64,000 nt of DNA from UBA2211 sp035404185 (lineage in GTDB: Bacteria; Patescibacteriota; Minisyncoccia; Minisyncoccales; Minisyncoccaceae). The translations under genes were made by a program, and so were the position numbers. The stretch is from NCBI GenBank assembly GCA_965230985.1, contig OZ246399.1:591402-655401 (forward strand). The letters run 5' to 3'. Positions 1 through 7,529 of the stretch are shown one piece after another. Every line of letters starts with the position of its first letter. The stretch's first letter is position 1. The notes below the pieces were generated by a model, which saw nothing but the letters and a program-made list of their open reading frames with translations, ran no database searches and was not told the origin of the DNA.

Positions 1-486
1 AGCCGCTCCAGTGACCACCTTAATTCTTGCGTCAGGAGCTGGAAGCTCATGCAATATTGCTATTCCCAAAAAGACTGCAATCAATGTATTTGTATTATAA
101 ATAGGAACTAATTTGGCTGCTTCTACTCCAGTAGAAAAAGCCAAAAAGGTAAAAATCATGCCTATTGCCCAAAGGGCACCCGATAAAAATCCTAATATTA
201 AAACTGCAGGAGTAATCATAACTCCTGTTTCTTTTAAAGCTAAAATAACGTAAATGATTATAATTCCCATTATTACAAAACCAGCAGTCTTCATTAAGAA
301 ACTTAGATTTTCTGTTTTAATTAAAAAAAATAAAAGAAACACCAACATTATTCCCGCAAACATTAACAATGAAGCATTAGCAGGTTGAATCTTTAAATAT
401 TTTTCTGAAGTGACTACTTTTGAAATAACGGCGTAGGTTCCAAAAAAAAGAGAACTAATCAAGCCGTAAATTAACCATGTTGGCAT
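1..486 (-). CDS. EamA/DMT-family membrane transporter, C-terminus cut by window edge
   Basis: The reading frame opens at an ATG and stays open for 162 codons to the window edge, so the last part is missing. The product is very hydrophobic with about five membrane segments. It ends in a stretch resembling the close of a single EamA unit (AKLVPIYNTNTLIAVFLGI, then LHELPAPDARIKVVTGA). One EamA unit is about 140 residues, so only a few residues are probably lost. Family members export or import small metabolites across the cytoplasmic membrane. The substrate cannot be read from the sequence. The HAD phosphatase gene lies directly upstream on the same strand with a 12-base gap, so the two are probably co-transcribed. 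Confidence 0.7.
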   Translation of the reverse strand, partial: MPTWLIYGLISSLFFGTYAVISKVVTSEKYLKIQPANASLLMFAGIMLVFLLFFLIKTENLSFLMKTAGFVIMGIIIIYVILALKETGVMITPAVLILGFLSGALWAIGMIFTFLAFSTGVEAAKLVPIYNTNTLIAVFLGIAILHELPAPDARIKVVTGAA

Positions 487-498
487 ATTTTTATTAAT

Positions 499-1158
499 TT
501 AATTATTAAAAAATTCAACCACCTCTTTTAATGAAGAAACAACCTTATCGGCTTTTGAAAAGTCTTGTTTTTCTGAATATTCATTAGGGATAACAAAACA
601 ATTAACGCCAGCTGATTTAGCAGATTGCAATCCATATTGAGTATCTTCGAAGGCTAAACACTCTTCTGGTTTCAATCCTAACTTTTCTGCTGCATATAAA
701 TAAATATCGGGCCATGGCTTACTTCTTGCGACATCACTTCCCGCAGCAATAACTGAGAAATACTTAATAAAATCATTCTTTTCTAGTTTTGTGATGATTT
801 CTTCTGTATCTCCTCCTGAACACAATGCGACTTTAAATCGAGAATTGTTTGCAAAATATTCAGCTGCCTCTTTGGCATAAGGCATTAAAGGCATAGCTGC
901 TTCGCTAAACCATTTTCCGATTAAAGGTTGTTTTGCCTTTAAAAGCGTTCCAATTTCAATATTCAAATTAAAATCTTTGATTAATTCTTCATCAATCTGT
1001 TTTCCATTCTTTCCTGCGTACTTAAAATACATCTCTTTGGTTAATTCTATCCCATATTCTCTTAATGGTTCAACCCAACCTTGCCATTGATAGTATTCAC
1101 TATCAAACAACACACCATCTAAATCAAATATTATTCCCTTTATATCTTCTTTGTTCAT
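499..1158 (-). CDS. HAD-superfamily sugar-phosphatase / beta-phosphoglucomutase-like hydrolase
   Basis: A 219-residue HAD hydrolase. The nucleophile motif is DLDGVLFDS near the N-terminus, the Thr/Ser motif is LCSGG mid-protein, and the Lys and acidic motifs are SKPWPD and FEDTQYGLQSA. This arrangement with a helical cap after motif I is typical of the phosphatase / beta-phosphoglucomutase branch, cytoplasmic enzymes acting on small phosphorylated sugars. The exact substrate is unknown. A TTG-initiated frame extends nine codons further upstream, but a TATAAT box at 1174-1179 lies inside that extension. The ATG at 1156-1158 is therefore the likelier start, on a very short leader. The transporter gene follows closely. 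Confidence 0.8.
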   Translation of the reverse strand: MNKEDIKGIIFDLDGVLFDSEYYQWQGWVEPLREYGIELTKEMYFKYAGKNGKQIDEELIKDFNLNIEIGTLLKAKQPLIGKWFSEAAMPLMPYAKEAAEYFANNSRFKVALCSGGDTEEIITKLEKNDFIKYFSVIAAGSDVARSKPWPDIYLYAAEKLGLKPEECLAFEDTQYGLQSAKSAGVNCFVIPNEYSEKQDFSKADKVVSSLKEVVEFFNN

Positions 1159-1173
1159 TTTCTTAATTTTAAT

Positions 1174-1179
1174 ATTATA
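1174..1179 (-). promoter_or_regulatory. -10 box for the HAD gene
   Basis: A TATAAT hexamer on the minus strand ends 15 bases before the chosen ATG, which predicts an 8-9 nt leader with no Shine-Dalgarno. No convincing -35 is visible. Confidence 0.5.
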
Positions 1180-1213
1180 CTCCAATAATACATTATGTTT
1201 TATTTTAAGGCAA

Positions 1214-1240
1214 TAAAAAAAGGAGAACTTGGTGTCTCCT
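1214..1240 (-). terminator. Intrinsic terminator of the MIPS-fusion gene
   Basis: On the minus strand AGGAGA, an 8-base loop and TCTCCT are followed by seven T residues, directly after the stop codon of the MIPS-fusion gene. Confidence 0.85.
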
Positions 1241-1242
1241 GC

Positions 1243-3186
1243 CTATGCTGTTGATTTTATAGGACTTATTGTATAATTTTCTCCGCAAAGGAAATGACCA
1301 TAGAGTCCTTCCTGTAGATAGCTGGCTAGAATGTGCTTATTGCTATTGACTGAAGATTTTTTGATCTTCTTGTTTGAATCAACGGTCACTACCGGAACGA
1401 TAATGTCATTGATATCAAGAGCAAAAACTTGTTCTGTTCCACGGTTACCGAAAGTAATTACTCCGGTGCTTCCTGAAAGAATTGCCTTCTTCATTGTTTC
1501 ATGATCCGTGTGTTTGCAAACCACTACTTCAATGTCTTTCTGACAAGCAAGTTTTTTGATTCCCTCAATTCTCAAATCGTATCCATAGTGGGATTCCTTT
1601 TGTCGTAAAACGACCACTCGGGAAATGTCCACTCTTGATACCAACTCCTGGAAAAGTTCCTGGCCCAGAACAAATTCGTCCATTCCTACATAGCCACAAA
1701 TGTTGGGCAGTGCAGACGCGTATTCCTTGTCCGGAGGAACATTGATTCCGTAGAGATTGATCTCTGGGTAAGCTTTGAGAATGTTGATTATCTTTCCTTT
1801 GAAATTCCGTTCTGTTATACAGAAGGAAAGGAATAGATTCTTCTCGTATCCGGGACCAAAGCTGTGCAGTCTGGCAGTTGCCTTCTCGATGAGTTTGATA
1901 AGCTCATTGGTATCATCGTAGCTGTCTTCCAGAGATGTTACTTCCAGATGAATTCCCGCATCGTTTGCTTGCTGCTTGGCTTCCTGACAAATCGAAGTCC
2001 ATACTTCGGAATAGTCTTCGCCAGAATTGGCAAAGTCTTTTGTTCGGGAAGGAGCAATCATGATGTTTCGGCAACCATCGGAAATGAATTTCTCCATCTC
2101 TTCGCGAGCCTTGTCATCATTCACTTGCTGGGGTGGATGCTTCATGAAGTAGGAACAGGCGGGCAAAATGGCTCCGCTCAGACCTCGATCAAGAGCAATC
2201 CGCAGAATCCTGATAGCATCAATGATACATCCGGCTGAATTAGGAGAGTCTTCTACCGACAGTTTGAGTTCAAGGCTCATCGGAACATCTCCGAATTGAT
2301 TCCCCTTGATGCTGATATCGGCAATCTTGTTGTCCTTCAGAGCATAGTTATATCCACTTGGTCCAGCATAAAACTTGCTTTTAGACAACCTCTCTCTTAA
2401 GAGACATTGAATGGCCTCTCCCTTGGAAATTACCTTTGTGATGTTTCTTATTTTTAGCAACATATTTAAGAAATCTGTGTTGCCACCGATATTATCCTGA
2501 TAGGTCTCCGTAATACGAATCCCTCTCTTTACAAAAAGATCGACGAGAGAACGGTGGACAATAGTCGATCCCACTTGGGATTTTACATCGTCACCGATAC
2601 AAGGCAGTCCGGCTTCCTTGAATCTGCTTTCCCAGACATTGTCAGAAACAATGAATATAGGCATGCAGTTGATGAAAGCACAATTTGCCTTGAGTGCGGC
2701 TTCCGCATAATACTCGACAGCTTTCTGACTGCCAACCGGGAGGTAACAAATCAATATTTGCGCACCCGATTTGATAAGCTCTGCAGCCACATCAACCGAC
2801 TCTTCGTCTGAGACGACGAAAGTTTGGTCCGGTGGATAATTAACCATATGAGGAGCAACGCCATCGAGCACTGGGCCCATTTTGACGGTTACTCCTGACA
2901 ATGGAATATTCGGGCAAAAAACTTTTGTGCAGTTAGGCTTTTCGAAAATAGCCTGACTCACATCTTTGCCGACTTTTCTCTTGTCTACATCAAAGGCAGT
3001 CACAACTTCAATGTCTGAAATCGTGTATCCACCAATGGTGTTGTGCATCAAGCCATCCACTACTCGGCTATCATCTTTCACTGTTTTGTAATAGTGAATT
3101 CCCTGAAAAAGGGATGAAAAACAGTTTCCGACTCCGATAACCGCGATCTTAATCTTTTTCTTTGCGTTGTTGACATTTTGCATCAT
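1243..3186 (-). CDS. Myo-inositol-phosphate synthase fused to a periplasmic-binding-protein-like sensor domain
   Basis: About 647 residues in two parts. Residues ~10-385 are a full myo-inositol-1-phosphate synthase, which converts glucose-6-phosphate to inositol phosphate with NAD. The NAD loop is VIGVGNCFSSLFQG, followed by GGNTDFLN, the signature SVEDSPNSAG and GDDVKSQVGST. Residues ~390-645 are not part of any MIPS. They match the type 1 periplasmic-binding/LacI effector fold (GINVPPD, CGYVGMDEFVLGQ, HYGYDLRIEGIKKLA) and resemble the divergent gene at 3358. There is no signal peptide, so the domain should sit in the cytoplasm, plausibly sensing a sugar or inositol. The start is the ATG 6 bases after a GGAG; an in-frame upstream start lacks such a site. 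A second, unfused MIPS lies at 5282-6427. Base composition is richer in GC than the neighbours. Confidence 0.85.
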   Translation of the reverse strand: MMQNVNNAKKKIKIAVIGVGNCFSSLFQGIHYYKTVKDDSRVVDGLMHNTIGGYTISDIEVVTAFDVDKRKVGKDVSQAIFEKPNCTKVFCPNIPLSGVTVKMGPVLDGVAPHMVNYPPDQTFVVSDEESVDVAAELIKSGAQILICYLPVGSQKAVEYYAEAALKANCAFINCMPIFIVSDNVWESRFKEAGLPCIGDDVKSQVGSTIVHRSLVDLFVKRGIRITETYQDNIGGNTDFLNMLLKIRNITKVISKGEAIQCLLRERLSKSKFYAGPSGYNYALKDNKIADISIKGNQFGDVPMSLELKLSVEDSPNSAGCIIDAIRILRIALDRGLSGAILPACSYFMKHPPQQVNDDKAREEMEKFISDGCRNIMIAPSRTKDFANSGEDYSEVWTSICQEAKQQANDAGIHLEVTSLEDSYDDTNELIKLIEKATARLHSFGPGYEKNLFLSFCITERNFKGKIINILKAYPEINLYGINVPPDKEYASALPNICGYVGMDEFVLGQELFQELVSRVDISRVVVLRQKESHYGYDLRIEGIKKLACQKDIEVVVCKHTDHETMKKAILSGSTGVITFGNRGTEQVFALDINDIIVPVVTVDSNKKIKKSSVNSNKHILASYLQEGLYGHFLCGENYTISPIKSTA

Positions 3187-3255
3187 AATCAACTCCAATA
3201 GTAATCTCAAAATACTGTTACGTTTCCTAGTAATTTAGCTAAGAAACATAATATT

Positions 3256-3285
3256 ATTATACAATATATCTATACTATTTGTCAA
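3256..3285 (-). promoter_or_regulatory. Promoter of the MIPS-fusion gene
   Basis: TTGACA (3280-3285 on the minus strand), an 18-base spacer and TATAAT (3256-3261). The -35 overlaps the dyad at 3281-3292 shared with the divergent gene. Confidence 0.75.
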
Positions 3286-3292
3286 TATTGAC
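3281..3292. promoter_or_regulatory. Dyad operator candidate between divergent inositol-locus genes
   Basis: A perfect 12-bp palindrome, GTCAATATTGAC, overlaps the -35 of the minus-strand fusion gene and a TTGACG (3288-3293) that can serve as -35 for the plus-strand gene. A nearly identical dyad (core GTCAATAGTGAC) sits beside the promoter of the second MIPS gene at 6508-6523. Binding by one of the local regulators is inference. Confidence 0.5.
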
Positions 3293-3357
3293 GTAATCCC
3301 CAATTTATACCATATTATAACCAGCAACCTTCAACTAAAAGTTTGCTGAGGTGAGTC

Positions 3358-4242
3358 ATGAAACTCAGAGAAGACTTGATCATACTGACTACGCACAGCC
3401 GAATTGATCCGGCCCAAAAACATTCTTCAGTCTGGAGGCAAATTGCCGAAGGATTTGGAAATTATGTCGAGTATAATTCTTCAATTTCCTGTCTTATTCA
3501 CTCTCTTCACGAGAATTACAGCGACATTGAGGAATACCTACAGACGGTACCGAAATCAAAAGCAAAAAATCCAGGAGCGATGGTTCTTCCTCTGACCCCT
3601 CAGCAGGGAGAATACGAAGAACGACTTCTCAAAATGCTCGAAGCATATGAAGGGTTCATCGTTGCAATAAACGTCCCTCCGGATATCAATGCAAAGGAGC
3701 GACTCAAAAACCTACGTGGATACGTAGGCATGAATGAAGTCGACGCTGGCAAAATGGCAGCAAAAGCGTTACTGTCTCGCTACTCAAAGCCCAGCTGCAT
3801 TTACGTGCCACGCGATAAGCCTATGCACTACGGATACGACCTGAGAATTGCGGGCATCAAGGATATAGCCAAGCCGGTCAATATCACTGTCTGCGAAATT
3901 GACATTAACAATGAGAAAAATTCTCATGTTATCTGTCAAGCAATGGAATCTGCAGTCTTCGTCACTCTCGGTCCAGTCGGAACTTCCTTCGCCCAGAAAG
4001 TAAAAAAGGAATTCCCTGAAAAAGTCCTTGGTATCGTCGCCATGGATCTTAACCCAGAGACCGCAGCCGGCATCAGATCGAGAGACATAATCTGTGCTCT
4101 CATCCAGCATCCCCGCGAACAAGGAGCAAAAGCTGCCGAGTTGGCAATCAAATTGCTGACCAAGCAAGTAACCGCCCCGTATACCGAAATATTTTGTGGT
4201 CCGACTCTGGTCGACCTCAACAATCTCTCGGTCTTCGAATGA
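3358..4242 (+). CDS. Cytoplasmic periplasmic-binding-protein-like (sugar sensor) protein
   Basis: 294 residues, no signal peptide and no helix-turn-helix. The middle contains AINVPPD, RGYVGMNEVDAGKMAAKAL and MHYGYDLRIAGIKDIA, matching the C-terminal domain of the divergently transcribed MIPS fusion. Type 1 periplasmic-binding folds of this kind bind sugars or polyols in ABC transport or as LacI-type effector domains. Without secretion or DNA-binding parts it may work as a soluble ligand sensor or partner of the fusion enzyme; that role is inferred. The start codon follows GAGGTG by three bases, preceded by a hairpin (CAGCAA/TTGCTG) in the short leader. The gene has its own terminator. The first ~90 residues align poorly and could be another module. 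Confidence 0.65.
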   Translation: MKLREDLIILTTHSRIDPAQKHSSVWRQIAEGFGNYVEYNSSISCLIHSLHENYSDIEEYLQTVPKSKAKNPGAMVLPLTPQQGEYEERLLKMLEAYEGFIVAINVPPDINAKERLKNLRGYVGMNEVDAGKMAAKALLSRYSKPSCIYVPRDKPMHYGYDLRIAGIKDIAKPVNITVCEIDINNEKNSHVICQAMESAVFVTLGPVGTSFAQKVKKEFPEKVLGIVAMDLNPETAAGIRSRDIICALIQHPREQGAKAAELAIKLLTKQVTAPYTEIFCGPTLVDLNNLSVFE

Positions 4243-4271
4243 ACAGCCTTTTATTTGTTCATTCTTTTTTT
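4237..4271 (+). terminator. Intrinsic terminator of the sensor-like gene
   Basis: GAATGAAC and GTTCATTC arms flank a 12-base loop and are followed by seven T residues. The left arm contains the TGA stop codon. Confidence 0.85.
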
Positions 4272-4273
4272 AT

Positions 4274-4299
4274 ACAAAAAACACCCTCTTTCGAGGGTG
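4274..4299 (-). terminator. Intrinsic terminator of the phosphatidyltransferase operon
   Basis: On the minus strand CACCCTC, loop GAAA and GAGGGTG are followed by six T residues, just past the stop of the CDP-alcohol phosphatidyltransferase gene. Confidence 0.85.
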
Positions 4300-4305
4300 C
4301 TCTCT

Positions 4306-4911
4306 TTATTGTTTATTTATCGAGATTGCTGAGTGGAATCTTTGAAGCGCAGTAAAGTTTGCTAAAATGGCAATTACCGCCACAACGTAAGTCATATACA
4401 AATAGTTAGGATAAATAACTCCTAAAATCAAAGCAATGAAAATTAAAATTAATCTCTCCCCTCTTGATAATAATCCCCCTTTCAGTTCCTGATTAACTAA
4501 ATCTTTTTCTTTAGCCGCTGCCTTAACATAAGTTGTAACCACTGAACCAAAGATTGCTAGATATACCCAAGCCTGTCCAGGGATTATAAATGTTGGAAGA
4601 GCTAAGAAAAACATTCCAAAGAAAATAATACCTTCGACATATCTATCAAAAACAGTATCCAAATATGCTCCAACTTTACTCGACATATTTTTAGCTCTAG
4701 CTACCGCTCCATCAATAAAATCCAAACCAGCCGCAACTAAGAAAAATACAATTGCCCAAATTAGATTCTCCTTAATCATGTACCATAATCCAACTAAAGC
4801 AAAAATTCCTGAAAGATAGGTGTATTGATTAGGAGTCAATGGTAAAGCACCAAAAATCTTACCAACCAATTTTTCTAAATCTTTAAACCAATGTCTTTTT
4901 GTATCTAACAT
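4306..4911 (-). CDS. CDP-alcohol phosphatidyltransferase (probable phosphatidylinositol-phosphate synthase type)
   Basis: A 201-residue integral membrane enzyme with the full family signature: DGAVAR, eight residues, G, three residues, D, three residues, D (DGAVARAKNMSSKVGAYLDT followed by VFD). These residues bind the metal and CDP-diacylglycerol while the alcohol or alcohol phosphate attacks. The gene lies at the end of an operon with a myo-inositol-phosphate synthase and a PadR-like gene. Inositol phosphate is therefore the most likely acceptor, giving phosphatidylinositol phosphate as in actinobacteria and some archaea. The head group is inferred from context; phosphatidylglycerophosphate synthases share the motif. 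About five membrane helices are visible. Confidence 0.8.
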   Translation of the reverse strand: MLDTKRHWFKDLEKLVGKIFGALPLTPNQYTYLSGIFALVGLWYMIKENLIWAIVFFLVAAGLDFIDGAVARAKNMSSKVGAYLDTVFDRYVEGIIFFGMFFLALPTFIIPGQAWVYLAIFGSVVTTYVKAAAKEKDLVNQELKGGLLSRGERLILIFIALILGVIYPNYLYMTYVVAVIAILANFTALQRFHSAISINKQ

Positions 4912-4937
4912 ATTTTTAATAATTATTTATTATTTAT

Positions 4938-4964
4938 TAAAACTAAAACAGCTAAAAAGCTGTT
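4938..4964 (-). terminator. Weak hairpin after the PadR-like gene
   Basis: AACAGCT, a four-base loop and AGCTGTT are followed by a broken T tract (TTAGTTTT) on the minus strand. It sits between the regulator and the phosphatidyltransferase and may only partly terminate. Confidence 0.45.
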
Positions 4965-5262
4965 ATAGTTTCTGTATTAAATTTGAAGAATAGGCTTTCA
5001 TTGCTTCTAATTCTTTCAATCCTTTTTCAGTAGTTTTGTAGGCCTTCTTGCCAGCATTTCTTTCACGACTAACATATTTATCACTCTTTAATCTAAATAA
5101 AACACTTTTAACCATTAACTCATTAGGAAGAAAACCGAACTTCTCGAAAATCAATCTTGAAACATCTTCTTCTTTAACTTCAACTTCCTTACCTAAAGAA
5201 AGAATGAATGTCCATAGATTGCCTTCAGTAACTGAATTGATGAATCTTTTGTTTGGTTCCAT
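4963..5262 (-). CDS. Small PadR-like winged-helix regulator
   Basis: 99 residues. The layout matches a minimal PadR-type winged helix: an N-terminal helix (NLWTFILSLG), a recognition region (PNELMVKSVLFRLKSDKYV) and a wing (KKAYKTTEKGLKELEAM). PadR proteins are dimeric repressors or activators that respond to small ligands. It lies between a MIPS gene and a phosphatidyltransferase in one operon. Regulation of inositol-lipid synthesis, perhaps through the GTCAATA(G/T)TGAC dyads upstream of both MIPS genes, is a reasonable guess but not shown. A related 100-residue protein is at 7224. Confidence 0.6.
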   Translation of the reverse strand: MEPNKRFINSVTEGNLWTFILSLGKEVEVKEEDVSRLIFEKFGFLPNELMVKSVLFRLKSDKYVSRERNAGKKAYKTTEKGLKELEAMKAYSSNLIQKL

Positions 5263-5281
5263 AGTTTTTTATTTTATTATA

Positions 5282-6427
5282 TTACCTTTCTCTTTTATTA
5301 GCAATAAATTCTTCAATCATTTCTCTGGCTTTTTCATCAGTGAATTGAGTCATGGGGTGTTTCATGAAGTAAGCAGAAGAAGATAATAGTGTTCCACCAA
5401 TTCCCCTATCCAAACCAATCTTTAATAATCTGATAGCATCGATAACACAACCAGCTGAGTTAGGAGAATCTTCTACTGATAATCTTAACTCCAATTCTAC
5501 TGGCACATTACCAAACTTCCTTCCTTCCATACGAATGAAACAAACTTTGTTATCCTTCAAGAAAGGAACCCAGTCTGATGGACCAACGTGTAAATTATCA
5601 TAGCTCAATCTCTTAGCTAATTGAGATTCAACTGCTTCGGTCTTTGAAATCTTTTTAGTTTTCAATCTAGCTCTTTCTCCATACATATTTAAGAAGTCTG
5701 TATTTCCTCCAACGTTTAATTGATATGAACGATCAATTGTAACTCCTCTTTCTGCAAATAAGTGAGATAAAACTCGGTGAGTAATAGTTGCTCCGATTTG
5801 TGATTTAATATCGTCTCCAATACAAGGAATTCCCTTGTCTCTAAATTTCTTTTCCCATTTAGGATCAGAACAAATAAATACAGGCATACAATTGACAAGA
5901 GCTACACCAGCATCCAAAGCTGCTTGGGCATAGAATTCAACTGCTTTCTGTGAGCCAACAGGCATATAGTTAACTAAAACATCTGCTTTTGATTTTTTTA
6001 ATTCTTCAACTACATCAACTGCCTTTTTGTCTGAAGGCAAAAAAGTCTGATCTTCAGGATAGTCTTTCATATGAGTAGCAACTCCATCTAAAATATTTCC
6101 CATTTTAACAATGACTCCTGTTTTTGGAACATCGTGACAAAAAGTTTTAGTACAGTTTGGTTTTTCAAAAATAGCTTGAGCAACATCTTTTCCAACTTTT
6201 CTTTTATCAATATCAAAACAAGCTACTATCTTGATGTCTGATATTTTGTATCCTCCTAAAACATTATGCATTAATCCTGGAACCACTTCATCATCATTTT
6301 TAATGTCTTTGTAATAATAAATACCTTGAACCAAAGAACTTGCACAGTTACCTAATCCAGCAATAGCAATTCTAATTTCTTTCTTCTTTTCAGTTGATTT
6401 AGCTGGCTTTACAGATTTTTTTGCCAT
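5282..6427 (-). CDS. ino1: Myo-inositol-1-phosphate synthase
   Basis: 381 residues, the normal length of the prokaryotic enzyme. The NAD-binding loop (IAGLGNCASSLVQGIYYY), DIKIVACFDIDKRKVG, GGNTDFLNMYG, SVEDSPNSAG and GDDIKSQIGATI are all present. The enzyme makes 1D-myo-inositol 3-phosphate from glucose-6-phosphate. A lysine-rich N-terminal tail precedes the domain. It heads an operon with the PadR-like gene and the phosphatidyltransferase, which points to inositol phospholipid production. It is AT-rich like the background, unlike the fused paralogue at 1243-3186, so the two copies probably have different histories. Confidence 0.93.
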   Translation of the reverse strand: MAKKSVKPAKSTEKKKEIRIAIAGLGNCASSLVQGIYYYKDIKNDDEVVPGLMHNVLGGYKISDIKIVACFDIDKRKVGKDVAQAIFEKPNCTKTFCHDVPKTGVIVKMGNILDGVATHMKDYPEDQTFLPSDKKAVDVVEELKKSKADVLVNYMPVGSQKAVEFYAQAALDAGVALVNCMPVFICSDPKWEKKFRDKGIPCIGDDIKSQIGATITHRVLSHLFAERGVTIDRSYQLNVGGNTDFLNMYGERARLKTKKISKTEAVESQLAKRLSYDNLHVGPSDWVPFLKDNKVCFIRMEGRKFGNVPVELELRLSVEDSPNSAGCVIDAIRLLKIGLDRGIGGTLLSSSAYFMKHPMTQFTDEKAREMIEEFIANKRER

Positions 6428-6467
6428 ATTTATTACTTAAACTATTATGTTAATTATATTTGATTCT

Positions 6468-6523
6468 ATTTTACACTGGTAAAATAGTTTGTCAATAAGA
6501 TTATTAATAGTCACTATTGACTA
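6468..6523 (-). promoter_or_regulatory. Promoter and adjacent dyad upstream of ino1
   Basis: TTGACA at 6490-6495 (minus strand), 16-base spacer, TAAAAT at 6468-6473. Immediately upstream of the -35 is a palindrome TAGTCA-ATAG-TGACTA at 6508-6523, close in sequence to the dyad at 3281-3292. Confidence 0.65.
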
Positions 6524-6557
6524 CTTCTCATTAAAATGTCATAAATTGGATTATCTA

Positions 6558-6587
6558 TTGCACTAAAAGATAATTGTTTGATATAAT
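6558..6587 (+). promoter_or_regulatory. Promoter of the toxin-antitoxin operon (leaderless)
   Basis: TTGCAC (6558-6563), 18-base spacer and TATAAT (6582-6587) place the transcription start at or next to the GTG start codon at 6594, six bases after the box. Confidence 0.65.
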
Positions 6588-6593
6588 AAAAAC

Positions 6594-6767
6594 GTGAAAT
6601 TACTCAAAGAAATAAAAACACTCTTTATTAAATCTTCTAAAAAAGACGAAGATAATAAAGAAAAAGAATTACTTAGAACAAAGGTAATTAAAGGTACCGA
6701 TTTTGCTGTACGCGAATATGGCGAAGTATTTAAAAAATTAGCTGAATACGATAGAACTCTAAATTAA
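6594..6767 (+). CDS. Small putative antitoxin upstream of Fic/Doc
   Basis: A 57-residue charged protein beginning with GTG and ending five bases before the Fic gene. It starts VKLLKEIKTLFIKSSKKDED and has a C-terminal helix (GEVFKKLAEYDRTLN). Size, position and tight coupling fit an antitoxin for a type II Fic/Doc system. No Fic-inhibitory (S/T)xxxE(G/N) motif is evident, so the mode of inhibition is unclear and the role is inferred from context. The start codon lies six bases after the TATAAT box, so translation should be leaderless. Confidence 0.6.
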   Translation: MKLLKEIKTLFIKSSKKDEDNKEKELLRTKVIKGTDFAVREYGEVFKKLAEYDRTLN

Positions 6768-6772
6768 TCTCT

Positions 6773-7216
6773 ATGTCTGTAAAATATTTGGATATGGAAT
6801 TAATGCAAAGTATGTGCCACAGACTGGCTCTAAATGTTTTTGATACGAAGAATGACCCTATCGCGTGTTTTGAAGACCATTCAAATCTGCTTGAATCTGC
6901 CATTAACTTACCTCGACAAACCTTTGAAGGAATCGAACTGTATCCGACGTTAATAGATAAAGCGACTATACTATTTTATGGAATCAATAAAAACCACCCG
7001 TTTAGAAATGGTAATAAAAGAATCTCGGCAGCATCGTTAATAGTTTTTCTATATATCAACGACAAACAGATAAATGCTAGCAAGCAAGAAATAGTTGACA
7101 TGACTCTTTATGTGGCAAAATCTCCAAATAACGAAATGGAAAAAGTTTTGGACGATATTAAATTATGGATAACAAAACACATATCGCCATTGAAAGAAAA
7201 AACTGACAATACTTAA
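6773..7216 (+). CDS. Fic/Doc family toxin
   Basis: 147 residues with the Fic core HPFRNGNKR. The histidine, phenylalanine, GN and final arginine are intact; the usual acidic residue at position five is Asn. Fic proteins transfer AMP from ATP to target proteins, while Doc phosphorylates EF-Tu. The short length and TA-like gene pair resemble death-on-curing proteins. Which reaction this one performs cannot be told from the motif. Downstream are a PadR-like gene, an unknown gene and efp on the same strand with short gaps, so transcription may continue into them. Confidence 0.85.
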   Translation: MSVKYLDMELMQSMCHRLALNVFDTKNDPIACFEDHSNLLESAINLPRQTFEGIELYPTLIDKATILFYGINKNHPFRNGNKRISAASLIVFLYINDKQINASKQEIVDMTLYVAKSPNNEMEKVLDDIKLWITKHISPLKEKTDNT

Positions 7217-7223
7217 GAAGTAT

Positions 7224-7526
7224 ATGACACCCTTTGAAAGACTAACCAAATCAAACACCAAAGAAAATCTTTGGATCTATATCTTGGCTACTCTAAAAAA
7301 GCATTCCAACTATGCTTGGGATTTACATACTTCAATTGAAAAGGACTTTGGCTTTAAACCAGGAAACATAACTCCCTACCGCGTCCTCTATCGTTTAGAA
7401 GAACAAGGCTTTGTTAAAAGTGAACCAGAAGAAAGAAGAAGGGTTTACAAAATTACCGAAATGGGCGAAAAGGAATTAAACAAAGTAAAAAACTTCTATT
7501 CTGAAGTATTAAAAAAGATAAGTTAA
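7224..7526 (+). CDS. Small PadR-like winged-helix regulator
   Basis: 100 residues. The recognition segment ITPYRVLYRLEEQGFVKSE and wing RRRVYKITEMGEKELNKV are characteristic of PadR transcription factors, with a C-terminal helix that would form the dimer. It follows the Fic gene by seven bases and may regulate the cluster. The paralogue at 4963 has a similar layout, including an NLW tryptophan near the N-terminus. Confidence 0.75.
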   Translation: MTPFERLTKSNTKENLWIYILATLKKHSNYAWDLHTSIEKDFGFKPGNITPYRVLYRLEEQGFVKSEPEERRRVYKITEMGEKELNKVKNFYSEVLKKIS

Positions 7527-7529
7527 GAT

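Noticed and set aside
1864..2811. Plus-strand frames opposite the MIPS fusion
   Set aside because: Shadows of a gene with clear family motifs on the other strand.
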